Program-made: the position numbers and the translations under genes
From: Sporomusaceae bacterium FL31
Lineage (GTDB): Bacteria > Bacillota > Negativicutes > DSM-1736 > Dendrosporobacteraceae
Direction of reading: 5' to 3'
Assembly (NCBI GenBank): GCA_003990955.1
Contig: BIFV01000008.1
Location: 303,066-367,065, forward strand
Length of the DNA: 64,000 bases
Shown here: piece by piece, positions 25,043-33,029 of the stretch
Layout of the letters: the number at the start of each line of letters is the position of its first letter
Position numbering within the stretch: position 1 is the first letter of the stretch
The notes under the pieces: generated by a model
What the model was told of the DNA's origin: nothing
Seen by the model: only the letters and a program-made list of their open reading frames with translations
The model's database searches: none

Positions 25043-25142
25043 CCCCTTAAGGTTAATTATTTTGCGCTGGTGCGTTTCACCGGCATTAAGGGGCTTGTGC
25101 TAAACAAGACGTATTTATGAGTTTCCACGTTTCCTCATACGT
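25043..25142 (-). ncRNA. Porin leader element 3 (stem-loop plus SD-masking hairpin)
   Basis: Stem-loop I at 25116-25139: TATGAG/CTCATA around the loop GAAACGTGGAAA, with an outer ACG/CGT pairing. Hairpin II: CCCCTTAA (25086-25093) pairs perfectly with TTAAGGGG (25043-25050), which contains the SD; a nested GGTG/CACC hairpin sits in its loop. Confidence 0.72.
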
Positions 25143-25203
25143 ATTCCGGTTTTGCATTCAGCCGCTTATGCTCCTGAAGCTTTTTACAGGTTTTGTTTAC
25201 ATA

Positions 25204-25228
25204 ATTCGACGCGACCTTTTGTAATCCT
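25204..25228 (-). promoter_or_regulatory. Sigma-H-like promoter P1 (proximal) of second ompM
   Basis: On the minus strand, AGGATTA, 11 bases, GTCGAAT followed by TA. It is the closest of three tandem copies and would start the mRNA about 165 bases before the ATG. Confidence 0.6.
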
Positions 25229-25277
25229 GCTTTATATCCTTGGGTATTTTCTGGAATAATTCAGGTTAATCAAGCGT

Positions 25278-25291
25278 TGACTGTTTGGTCA
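25278..25291. promoter_or_regulatory. Imperfect operator-like palindrome
   Basis: TGACTG-TT-TGGTCA, one mismatch from the TGACTA-N2-TAGTCA palindromes at 25398 and at tolC. It lies between promoters P1 and P2. Confidence 0.4.
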
Positions 25292-25323
25292 CATCATATC
25301 AAAAAAATTTTGATATTTACATA

Positions 25324-25348
25324 ATTCTATATCCATTTGCATATTCCT
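25324..25348 (-). promoter_or_regulatory. Sigma-H-like promoter P2 of second ompM
   Basis: On the minus strand, AGGAATA, 11 bases, ATAGAAT followed by TA. It shares a longer context with P1 and P3: GCAGGA before the -35 and GAATTATGTA at the -10. Confidence 0.6.
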
Positions 25349-25397
25349 GCTTGAAAACCAATTGTAAAACTTTCCAGTGTTCAGAATATTGGATTTT

Positions 25398-25411
25398 TGA
25401 CTACTTAGTCA
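25398..25411. promoter_or_regulatory. Operator-like palindrome TGACTA-N2-TAGTCA
   Basis: Perfect 14-bp palindrome downstream of promoter P3 in the ompM upstream region; the same palindrome with a different centre overlaps the tolC transcription start region at 63128-63141. Confidence 0.5.
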
Positions 25412-25465
25412 CGTCTTGTCAAAAAAATTGAAGTAAAGTTCTTTATATTTTTGACATTATACATA

Positions 25466-25490
25466 ATTCGTTTATTTTTTTATTATTCCT
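25466..25490 (-). promoter_or_regulatory. Sigma-H-like promoter P3 (distal) of second ompM
   Basis: On the minus strand, AGGAATA, 11 bases, AACGAAT followed by TA. P2 and P3 each head a similar module: promoter, T-rich tract, then palindrome. Confidence 0.6.
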
Positions 25491-25624
25491 GCTAATCACT
25501 ACTATGTAAAATATTCCATTTATTACTGTATTCATTCATGCTGATGTAATATTAACTGCATTTGATTGCATATCATTAATATTTACATAAACACGGAAAT
25601 ACTTAGTCATTCTATAAATACAAA

Positions 25625-25655
25625 AAAGGATTCTGTCAAATTGACAGAATCCTTT
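25625..25655 (-). terminator. Terminator of the lpx-lpt operon (after DUF3084 gene)
   Basis: A 14-15-bp stem (AAAGGATTCTGTCAA and complement) flanked by A and T runs, about 22 bases after the stop codon at 25677. Confidence 0.88.
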
Positions 25656-25676
25656 AAACTCTTCAAACCTTTGGCT

Positions 25677-26927
25677 TTATTGAGCACTCTTTACCTGTAT
25701 ATCAATCTTGAGTGGCCCCGCGGCATAAGTGTCTGCTTTTGCAACCGCAGTAAGTTGGACCTTACCATAGTAACGATTCACGCGGTTAATGGTATCATAC
25801 AGCTGAGATCCACTCATTACGCCAACCGTTCCTTGAATCGGATCAGGTAATATCCCCTGCTTGATGGCTTCGGCATTGACTTTCTGTAAAAAAGCAATTA
25901 CCGTTTCTTCAGCAGCTTGAGAAGTCCTGCCCGTATCCATAACTTCAGTATGCACCACTGAACCTTCTTGGTAAATCATATTATTCGAGAATAATTCAAT
26001 GCGTCCAATAACCGGTTCTCCATAAACGATATTACCAGCTGATGAAATCCTTACGATAATATCCTGGTGGTTATTTGCAATAAGAGCAGCAGCCTGATCA
26101 AAATCAGATTGAGCAATCCATAAAGCTTCCGTCTTTTTATCGTCAATCCCTAACTTGGCCAAAATATCTTGATTAGTTTTCAGAATAGTGCCGGTTAAAG
26201 CATTCTGAATATTTTGGGGAGAGTCACCGCCATGAATGACTGTAGTTGTTAAAACTTCACCCGCCCGATAAATGATATCCCCTTCACGGACGACCTGAAT
26301 CCCTTTATTGAGCTTGGCAGTCAAATCGTTAAGTCGATTTACATCACTTTGGAGAGTAGTTTTCGCCTCATTAAGAGCAGCAACCCGGGTATCGAGTTCC
26401 TGTTTTGTAGTTTGCAGCTGACTAATTTGCAGCTTTGACTTTTCCAGGTCACCACGGGCTGCCGTATAATCCTGTTGAACTTGTTGTAAAGCAGCGGAGG
26501 TACGATCTCTTTCAGCACTTACAGCAGCTAATTCTGCAGTAATCGTAGAAAGTTTCGCCGCGGTTTCCTTGATTTTAGTATTTAAAGTAGCATACTCAGC
26601 AGTTTTAGCTTCTAATTCTGCCCGACTGGCTTCAAGTTCGACATTTTTAACTGTTACTTCGTGAGATAAGCTGGCAAGCTCAGCTTTAAGTGCCTTCATG
26701 CCAAACAGCGCTGTGCGAACATCGCGAGAGCTAAGTGATAGAATGCCAAGAGTCGAGGAAGCAATCAGTATACCGGTGATAATGGTAACAATAATTGAAG
26801 TATGCTTAGGACGTAAGCCAAATATTGATAATTTGCGCTTACCCACTCTGGTACCAAGCTTATCCCCAATATAGGCGATCGCCCCGCCCATTATAGCAAG
26901 CACAGCAATTAATACAATCCCATACAC
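25677..26927 (-). CDS. DUF3084-type membrane-anchored coiled-coil protein
   Basis: 416 residues. Two N-terminal hydrophobic segments (about 2-20 and 44-66) flank a short basic loop GTRVGKRKLSIFGLRPKHTS, the hallmark of DUF3084 proteins. Residues about 75-210 are a long coiled coil rich in Ala/Glu/Leu/Gln; the remainder is a globular extracytoplasmic region. The function of the family is unknown. As last gene of the lpxC-lptF/G unit, 87 bp after lptF/G, it may scaffold envelope assembly (inference). A strong terminator follows. Confidence 0.78.
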   Translation of the reverse strand: MYGIVLIAVLAIMGGAIAYIGDKLGTRVGKRKLSIFGLRPKHTSIIVTIITGILIASSTLGILSLSSRDVRTALFGMKALKAELASLSHEVTVKNVELEASRAELEAKTAEYATLNTKIKETAAKLSTITAELAAVSAERDRTSAALQQVQQDYTAARGDLEKSKLQISQLQTTKQELDTRVAALNEAKTTLQSDVNRLNDLTAKLNKGIQVVREGDIIYRAGEVLTTTVIHGGDSPQNIQNALTGTILKTNQDILAKLGIDDKKTEALWIAQSDFDQAAALIANNHQDIIVRISSAGNIVYGEPVIGRIELFSNNMIYQEGSVVHTEVMDTGRTSQAAEETVIAFLQKVNAEAIKQGILPDPIQGTVGVMSGSQLYDTINRVNRYYGKVQLTAVAKADTYAAGPLKIDIQVKSAQ

Positions 26928-27014
26928 AATACCCCTCCTCTCTAAACGAAAACCGCCTTGAAGTTTACATACTCAGGGTTTAAGCAAGTATTCGCATATT
27001 ATATTGAATCCAGT

Positions 27015-28103
27015 TTATCTAGCTGCCTTACGAATCAGATAGGTGCCGACAATAATACCGACGAGGTTAGGAATCCAGGCGGCGATCACAACAGGCAGAG
27101 CTCCGCCCTGACCAAGTGCTGTAGTGATGGTCATAATGGTATAGTAAATAAATATAACAATGATACTAAGGCCAAAACCAATCGAAGAGCTAGAACGTTG
27201 CGGCTGAAGACCTAACGGGGCACCAATTAAGGCGAAAACAAAGCTTGCCATTGGTATAGATACCCGTTGTTGCAATTCTATCTCAAAGGTACTGCTTTTC
27301 ACATATTCGCTTTTCAGCACCTTGATATGCTGTTTTAATTCTTTGATTGTCATTTCAGCTGCTTGCTTTTGTTCACGGACAATTGCAGTTGGCGCTTTGT
27401 CTATCGGCATAATCTGCTGCTCAAATTTCATAGTCCGCTGTAAATTTCCCTCAGCTGACAAGTCGTGAATTGTTCCATGGTACATCACCCAATGGTCGTT
27501 TTTCCATTCAGCTTTTTCGGCATTCTCAACACGTACAATATTACCGTTCTCGTATTCTTGAATGGATACTGCCTGCATGGTATTGGTTGACTCATCATAT
27601 TTTCGGGCATAAGTCAATCTTTCCAGATTTCCGGATTTTACATCTTTGATAATAATGTGTTCCTGTGTCTTTGGTGCAGTATTCCGTTCAATTTCATTTC
27701 TAACAACATAATTGTAACCAGCGTTTGCCTTCGGAACAACAAGTTCATTAAAGGTTACTGCAAAGATACTGACAAAGAAAGCGACTATAAAAACTGGCGC
27801 TGCTAAGCGATAAAAACTAATACCACCAGACCGCATCGCAGTAATCTCACTGGATCCAGACAAGCGTCCAAAGGCCAATAGAGATGCCAGCAGCATCGAC
27901 ATTGGAAAGGTAAGGACAATGATATTGGGCAGACTGTAAACAAACAGTTTGACAACAGACGTGATGGATGCGCCGTATTTTGTTACATACTGGGCAATTT
28001 TAAACAATGTATTCGTGCCGATAAATACACTGGAAAACGCGCAAATACCAAAGATAAATGGCCCAAGTAGCTCTTTAACTATATATTTATCTAATATACG
28101 CAT
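27015..28103 (-). CDS. LptF/LptG-family LPS export permease
   Basis: 362 residues. It shows the YjgP/YjgQ layout: three N-terminal membrane spans, a periplasmic beta-jellyroll of roughly 150 residues, then three C-terminal spans. MRILDKYIVKELLGPF at the N-terminus and MRSGGISFYRLAAPV in the coupling region are family features. It extracts LPS from the inner membrane with LptB. Proteobacteria use an LptF-LptG heterodimer; only one permease gene is visible here, so it may form a homodimer or its partner may be encoded elsewhere. Confidence 0.9.
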   Translation of the reverse strand: MRILDKYIVKELLGPFIFGICAFSSVFIGTNTLFKIAQYVTKYGASITSVVKLFVYSLPNIIVLTFPMSMLLASLLAFGRLSGSSEITAMRSGGISFYRLAAPVFIVAFFVSIFAVTFNELVVPKANAGYNYVVRNEIERNTAPKTQEHIIIKDVKSGNLERLTYARKYDESTNTMQAVSIQEYENGNIVRVENAEKAEWKNDHWVMYHGTIHDLSAEGNLQRTMKFEQQIMPIDKAPTAIVREQKQAAEMTIKELKQHIKVLKSEYVKSSTFEIELQQRVSIPMASFVFALIGAPLGLQPQRSSSSIGFGLSIIVIFIYYTIMTITTALGQGGALPVVIAAWIPNLVGIIVGTYLIRKAAR

Positions 28104-28135
28104 GCTTTTCTCCTCTAGAAAGGAATACGATTTTT

Positions 28136-28240
28136 AACCACAGAGTACACAGAGGACTCAGAGGGTTACGAAAAGATGTTTAGTGCAATAAGTATCGCAC
28201 TAGGCACTAGGATGCAGCGCAGAGGATTACTTAGAGACTT
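28136..28240. repeat. Intergenic inverted repeat, copy A
   Basis: Left arm AACCACAGAGTACACAGAGG with 9-base periodicity, then a central GTGC...GCAC hairpin; the right arm is badly decayed. Lies between lptB and lptF/G. Confidence 0.7.
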
Positions 28241-28293
28241 TATCAAAATATTGTCTCATATTTTTCTTAGAATTTTCTTTGCTACGCTGAGTA

Positions 28294-29013
28294 TTACAGA
28301 CTGAAGTTTTCGCCCAGATAAAATTTGCGGGCGATTTCGCTAGAGGCGATGGTATTGCTATCACCTTGAATAAGGATTTGACCTTCGCTTAAAATATAGG
28401 CTCTGTCAACGATACTGAGTGTCTCACGGACATTATGATCGGTAATGAGTACGCCGATTCCCCGATCACGCAGGTAGGCAATAATTGACTGAATATCCGC
28501 AACAGCAATAGGATCAACACCAGCAAAAGGCTCGTCCAGCAAAATAAAATAGGGATCTGTAGCTAAACACCGCGCTATTTCCACCCGACGCCGTTCTCCG
28601 CCAGACAGTTCTGAACCTTTACGTTGACTGACGTGACCAATGTTGAATTCTGCCAGTAAGCTAGCTGCTTTTTCCTTACGTTCAGCAAGACTGAGCTTGG
28701 TTGTCTCTAAAATTGCCATGAGGTTATCTTCAACAGTAAGCTTCCGGAAAACGGAAGCTTCTTGTGGTAAATAGCCAATCCCAAATCGCGAACGCTGATA
28801 CATTGGCATATTGGTGATGTCTTCACCACCGATACACACAGTTCCCGAGTTAGGCCGCTCCAGCCCAACAATCATATAAAAGGTAGTCGTTTTCCCAGCT
28901 CCATTTGGACCAAGCAGGCCAACGATTTGTCCCCGGTCGACCCGCAAGCTCACTCCATTGACTACATTCCGACCTTTATAAGTTTTTATTAAATTGTTTG
29001 TTTCTATGAACAT
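28294..29013 (-). CDS. lptB: LPS export ABC ATPase
   Basis: 239 residues. Walker [11 protein letters not shown]-loop region [15 protein letters not shown], signature [15 protein letters not shown] and Walker [18 protein letters not shown] followed by the switch His (ITDHNV) are all in LptB form. It powers LPS extraction from the inner membrane with the LptF/G-type permease downstream. The spacing to both neighbours is filled by copies of the intergenic repeat. Confidence 0.95.
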   Translation of the reverse strand: MFIETNNLIKTYKGRNVVNGVSLRVDRGQIVGLLGPNGAGKTTTFYMIVGLERPNSGTVCIGGEDITNMPMYQRSRFGIGYLPQEASVFRKLTVEDNLMAILETTKLSLAERKEKAASLLAEFNIGHVSQRKGSELSGGERRRVEIARCLATDPYFILLDEPFAGVDPIAVADIQSIIAYLRDRGIGVLITDHNVRETLSIVDRAYILSEGQILIQGDSNTIASSEIARKFYLGENFSL

Positions 29014-29051
29014 TTAGTTTCCTCATTTCAAAGTAAGGAATAGCGGACTAT

Positions 29052-29170
29052 TGAGCCACAGAGTACACAGAGGTCACAGAGGGTTACGAGAGAGATATTT
29101 TGCACGATAATAATCGCGCTCTTTTTTTCGTTTACGTTTCCCTTTTTGTACTTTGAGTACTTCGTGGTCA
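29052..29170. repeat. Intergenic inverted repeat, copy B
   Basis: Left arm of the CACAGAG type and right arm of the TTTGTACTTTGAGTACTTCGTGGT type, so the arms belong to different sub-types. Central GCACGATAATAATCGCGC. Between lptA and lptB. Confidence 0.8.
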
Positions 29171-29178
29171 AACCGTAG

Positions 29179-29886
29179 TTACTGCGGTTGGATAACTAAT
29201 TTGGTCCGTCCTTGAGCATTTACTGCTTTATCTTCAAGATAAAGGGTTAATTTATTGCCTGTTAGGACATTCCCCTCTTGGACAGCCCTTGCATTACCAC
29301 TTAGAATAACTTTACCGGTTTCACCTTTGGCACCATAATAATGAGCTTGCTCGGATGTGGCATCCAATTGACGAGTTTCGCTGACAAGATGGACATTGCC
29401 TGTTCCTGTGACTTGATTATCATTTAAATAAGCTTCAATTTTATTAGCAGTCATGACGCCATCCGGCATGGTTAGCTGGGCGCTCTGATTAATAACGGCA
29501 TAAGCCTTATCGGCATAATAATCCAGTTGCGGACCCGTAAGCGTATTTTGACCTTGAACTAGTTCGACACCACCAGTAGCGATGATGTGATTATTATCAT
29601 AAGATAGAAGCTCCTCAGCAGTCATGACCGCATTGTCCTGAACTAATTTAACACCGCCGGTCACATGGGCTTCTTTTGTCTTGGTATTGTACTGTACATT
29701 TGAACCCGTCATGACAGCATTGGCCTGTGTCAATTTTACTGATCCCTGGCCTGTCATAACTCCACTTGCTGAATCGTATTCGATCACGTCTGCAGCCAAT
29801 TCAAAAGGGTTGTTTTGCGCAGCATAGATTTGTGTAACCATACCTAACGTTAGAGCTAGTACCAATATTATTCTGCTAAGTTTCAA
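29179..29886 (-). CDS. lptA: Periplasmic LPS transport protein (OstA family)
   Basis: 235 residues with a signal peptide ending IYAAQ. The mature protein is a series of beta-jellyroll strands with the repeating pattern ADVIEYDSASGVMTGQGSVKLTQ, VQYNTKTKEAHVTGGVKLVQ, LLSYDNNHIIATGGVELVQ. That is longer than E. coli LptA (185 residues), which could give a longer bridge segment. It links LptC to the LptD-like protein across the periplasm. It overlaps lptC by 4 bp. Confidence 0.92.
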   Translation of the reverse strand: MKLSRIILVLALTLGMVTQIYAAQNNPFELAADVIEYDSASGVMTGQGSVKLTQANAVMTGSNVQYNTKTKEAHVTGGVKLVQDNAVMTAEELLSYDNNHIIATGGVELVQGQNTLTGPQLDYYADKAYAVINQSAQLTMPDGVMTANKIEAYLNDNQVTGTGNVHLVSETRQLDATSEQAHYYGAKGETGKVILSGNARAVQEGNVLTGNKLTLYLEDKAVNAQGRTKLVIQPQ

Positions 29887-30449
29887 TTGGCAGAGCCTCC
29901 TTTGCGAATCCTGGCGTTACCCTCAACTTTTACTTTTTGCATATTCGCATCACTCTCAACACGATCCCCGATAATAACGGTATCGTCTCTAGTCACAGTC
30001 ACCCCGCCCGAACCATAAATGCGGCGGTTTTCACCAGCCCAACGGGCAGTTTCAGCGGTAAACGTTGCGCCATCAGCTGATACGGCTTTTACTTGCCCAT
30101 TCATCACAATATCACGGGTTTTGGTATCATAAACTGCCTGAAGTGCTACGATCTCCAACTTACCTCCATTATCCTGATAAAAAACCCCTTTAAGATTTTT
30201 CATGATGGCTTGCTTGGTGTTAGGATCTACTTCAATAGTCTCAGCACCTAATTCCCATAGCCGCTTGCCATCCTTTTCCTCAATGATAGAGTTGCCGGAA
30301 TAAGAAATACTTCTAGGCTGATCGTTATTGACTACTTCAGCAGGTGCTGGTGCCGGGTTTTCTTCCTTCAAGAAGTAATAAGCTCCTGACACGAAAAAGA
30401 TGAGAATAGCAGCAATAAACATATAGCTTCTTTTGTTCATATTGCTCAC
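29883..30449 (-). CDS. lptC: LPS export protein LptC
   Basis: 188 residues. One N-terminal membrane anchor (about 8-25, SYMFIAAILIFFVSGAYYF), then a periplasmic jellyroll with KRLWELGAETIEVDPNTKQAIMKNLKGVFYQDNGG and the C-terminal TRDDTVIIGDRVESDANMQKVKVEGNARI. It passes LPS from the LptB/F/G complex to LptA. GTG 30449 overlaps the lpxL stop by 4 bp (GTGA); an ATG 9 bases on is an alternative. Confidence 0.9.
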   Translation of the reverse strand: MSNMNKRSYMFIAAILIFFVSGAYYFLKEENPAPAPAEVVNNDQPRSISYSGNSIIEEKDGKRLWELGAETIEVDPNTKQAIMKNLKGVFYQDNGGKLEIVALQAVYDTKTRDIVMNGQVKAVSADGATFTAETARWAGENRRIYGSGGVTVTRDDTVIIGDRVESDANMQKVKVEGNARIRKGGSAN

Positions 30450-31366
30450 TGTCCTCTCTGTGCAGCAACAGCAGCTTGTTGCTCACCCGAAACCGAGGTA
30501 AATTCCTCAAAGCTGGTGTTCCAGCGTTTTTGAAACCATAGCCATTCAGTAGGGTATTCCTTTATTGTATCCTCAATGACTTTCGTCATTTGCTCAGTAA
30601 TCGAATATAAGTCGGCAGCTTCATTGCCAGTATTTTCGTAATATAACGGTTTATTGACAAGTACTTTGTGTCCGCCAGTTGGATTGCGAACAATAAATAC
30701 TGGTACAACTGGGGAGTTAAAGCGTTTTGCAAATACGGCTGGCCCAAGCGGTGTCGCGGCCATCTTCCCTAGGAAGTTAATAAACAGGCCATTAGGTCCT
30801 GCATCCTGATCGGCCAAAAAAGCAAGAATTTTTCCTTTTTTCAGGGCCTTGGCAGCACCAACAAGTTCGGTAGTACCGCGAGCAAAAACCTCAATTCCGA
30901 CCATTTCACGATATTCATTTAAAATCTGAGTATGCTGATCATTAGGCTGTCGTTTGATCACCGTAGTTACAGGAAGCCCTTCCATCGCCAGTTTAGCTCC
31001 AAGCCACTCCCAATTGCCGATATGAGCAGTCAGCAGCACTACACCGTGACCTTCCGCTAAAGCATCCTGTAAATAGTGCATATTCTCAACAGTCATATGA
31101 CGCTTAATTTTTTCCGGAGTCAAAGCAGGCATATACATGACTTCTAAAAAAGTCTGGCCAAGATGCTTAAATAAATCAACTGCAATACGGTCAGCCTGCT
31201 CGGCAGAGATATGCAAACTCTCCTGCATTTGAGCAATAGCCCGCAGGCGCTGACGGGCGGCAACACGGTAATAGAGCCTGCCAAAAGCTGCTCCCAGTGT
31301 CAAAACCAGACTATAGGGCATTCGACATACGATATAGCTAATTATTTTGAGTATTTTATACTGCAC
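30446..31366 (-). CDS. lpxL: Lipid A biosynthesis acyltransferase (LpxL/HtrB family, copy 1)
   Basis: 306 residues from GTG 31366 (GGAGG 7 bases upstream). The N-terminal membrane segment is followed by LLTAHIGNWEWLG, the His-x4-acidic catalytic motif, and by FLADQDAGPNGLFINFLGKMAATPLGPAVFAKRF, characteristic of late acyltransferases. It adds a secondary acyl chain to Kdo2-lipid IVA. A second family member is at 47508. Which acyl chain each adds is unknown. Confidence 0.9.
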   Translation of the reverse strand: MQYKILKIISYIVCRMPYSLVLTLGAAFGRLYYRVAARQRLRAIAQMQESLHISAEQADRIAVDLFKHLGQTFLEVMYMPALTPEKIKRHMTVENMHYLQDALAEGHGVVLLTAHIGNWEWLGAKLAMEGLPVTTVIKRQPNDQHTQILNEYREMVGIEVFARGTTELVGAAKALKKGKILAFLADQDAGPNGLFINFLGKMAATPLGPAVFAKRFNSPVVPVFIVRNPTGGHKVLVNKPLYYENTGNEAADLYSITEQMTKVIEDTIKEYPTEWLWFQKRWNTSFEEFTSVSGEQQAAVAAQRGQ

Positions 31367-31406
31367 GCACCGTCCTCCTCTCAATTAAATATGAAGAATT
31401 GTCCTG

Positions 31407-31952
31407 TTATTGTTTTGTCTCTATAGGAATTGCTTGCGTGTAAGCAGCAATGATGCCAGTCCATTTATCCTGGGCTTTTAACACCAATTCAATGATTTCC
31501 CGGACTGCACCGTTTCCGCCACATTGAATGGCTGTATAATGGGCGTTGGCTTTGACTTCTGGAACAGCATTGGCTACTGCACAAGCCAAACCTACCTGTA
31601 CCATCACAGGCAAATCGATGAGGTCATCGCCTACATAGCAGATTTCAGCTAAATCCAAGCTATACTTACTAGCTAGTTCGGTTAATGCAGCAACTTTGCT
31701 CATAGCTCCTTGATAGACATCCGCTATTTTCAGTTCAGCACCACGTAACCGAACCATGTCACTTTCACGTCCTGTGATAATAGCTGTTTTTAACCCAGCT
31801 TTATGGGCTACAGAAATACCTAAGCCGTCTTGCGCATGAAACTTTTTCATGGCTTCGCCGTCACGGCCAAAAATAATCTGACCATTGGTAAGAACACCGT
31901 CAACGTCAAAAATCATGAGTTTGATTTTGCAAGCACGGGTCTTAATATCCAT
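31407..31952 (-). CDS. kdsC: 3-deoxy-D-manno-octulosonate 8-phosphate phosphatase
   Basis: 181 residues, HAD superfamily without a cap domain. LMIFDVDGVLTNGQI is the nucleophile loop, AIITGRES motif II and YVGDDLIDLPVM motif IV. It dephosphorylates Kdo-8-phosphate before activation by KdsB. It starts at the stop codon of kdsD (1-base overlap, TAATG) and is part of a contiguous kdsBADC set. Confidence 0.94.
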   Translation of the reverse strand: MDIKTRACKIKLMIFDVDGVLTNGQIIFGRDGEAMKKFHAQDGLGISVAHKAGLKTAIITGRESDMVRLRGAELKIADVYQGAMSKVAALTELASKYSLDLAEICYVGDDLIDLPVMVQVGLACAVANAVPEVKANAHYTAIQCGGNGAVREIIELVLKAQDKWTGIIAAYTQAIPIETKQ

Positions 31953-32920
31953 TATACCACTCCTTGACGCAATAAGTCAGTAAGGTGAATAATGCCAATT
32001 GCACGCTGCTCTGCGTCAACTACCGGCAATACTGTAATCGGACGGGGTTTATTTTTCTCCATAATGTTTAAAGCCTGAGCGGCTAGTTTATCTGAAGTAA
32101 TGGTTCGTGGTGTTTTGGTCATCAAATCAGTGACCGGTTTATCGAGAAAATCATGCCCCTGTTCCAAGCCTCTGCGAATGTCACCATCAGTAACAATCCC
32201 CACTAATCGCTGGTCATCGTCGACAACCGAGGTAACGCCAAGACCTTTAGCGGTCATAATGAACAACGCTTCTTTAACTGTTTTGTCTAGGGAAACAATA
32301 GGATTATCTTCACCACTATGCATAATATTTTCCACAGTCAACAATAGTTTACGACCTAACGAGCCACCAGGGTGAAATAGAGCAAAATCTTCAGGCGTAA
32401 ACTTGCGTTCTGCCAAAAGTGCTACTGCTAAAGCGTCCCCCATCGCTAAGGTAGCTGTAGTACTGGCGGTTGGTGCCAACCCCAGCGGACAAGCTTCCTG
32501 GCAAACACTGACATCCAAAAAGACCTCAGCTGTTTGCGCTAAAGTAGATTGTTCTCGCCCGCACATTGCAATAATTGGTGCTCCAATTCTTTTTATCGCT
32601 GGAATAATGCTAATGATTTCTCCGGTCTCCCCGCTGTTGGATAATGCCAAAACGATATCATCGGCAGTAACCATACCTAAATCACCGTGAATACCTTCAG
32701 CTGGATGCAAAAAAAACGAAGGAGTTCCTGTACTTGCCAACGTGGCAGCAATTTTCTTGCCAACTAAACCGGATTTTCCCATACCGGTCACAATAACTCG
32801 GCCCTTACAAGCTAATATCATCGTAACAGCTGAGGTAAATTGACCGTTTATGCGGGGAATTAACGCTTCAATTGCTGCTGCTTCAATAGCCAAAACCTGC
32901 CGTGCTTGTTCAATAATCAT
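31952..32920 (-). CDS. kdsD: Arabinose-5-phosphate isomerase
   Basis: 322 residues. N-terminal SIS domain (VIVTGMGKSGLVGKKIAATLASTGTPSFFLHPAEGIHGDLGMV, then LALSNSGETGEI) followed by two CBS domains (from about residue 205). It interconverts ribulose-5-phosphate and arabinose-5-phosphate, the precursor of Kdo. The LPS context favours KdsD over the GutQ paralogue. Confidence 0.94.
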   Translation of the reverse strand: MIIEQARQVLAIEAAAIEALIPRINGQFTSAVTMILACKGRVIVTGMGKSGLVGKKIAATLASTGTPSFFLHPAEGIHGDLGMVTADDIVLALSNSGETGEIISIIPAIKRIGAPIIAMCGREQSTLAQTAEVFLDVSVCQEACPLGLAPTASTTATLAMGDALAVALLAERKFTPEDFALFHPGGSLGRKLLLTVENIMHSGEDNPIVSLDKTVKEALFIMTAKGLGVTSVVDDDQRLVGIVTDGDIRRGLEQGHDFLDKPVTDLMTKTPRTITSDKLAAQALNIMEKNKPRPITVLPVVDAEQRAIGIIHLTDLLRQGVV

Positions 32921-32955
32921 ATGGAGTTATCCTCCTTATTAACTAAAAGTGATGA

Positions 32956-33016
32956 ATCGTAAAATACGCAGAGTATTCACAAAGATAATTATCTCGACTG
33001 TGTACTCTATGGTTCA
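32956..33016. repeat. Intergenic inverted repeat, copy C (shortened)
   Basis: Degenerate left arm CGCAGAGTATTCACAAAG, centre GATAATTATC and right arm TGTGTACTCTATGGTTCAA. Between kdsA and kdsD. Confidence 0.6.
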
Positions 33017-33029
33017 ATAATTGTTCTTT

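Noticed and set aside
21436..25142. Known riboswitch (cyclic di-GMP, SAM, fluoride, preQ1) before the porins
   Set aside because: The 12-base loop and overall size do not fit the consensus of these classes as I know them.
25204..25490. Sigma-54 (-24/-12) reading of the GCAGGA...GAATTATG sites
   Set aside because: No GG/GC pair at the required 10-base spacing; the fixed AGGA-N17-GAAT geometry fits sigma-H far better.
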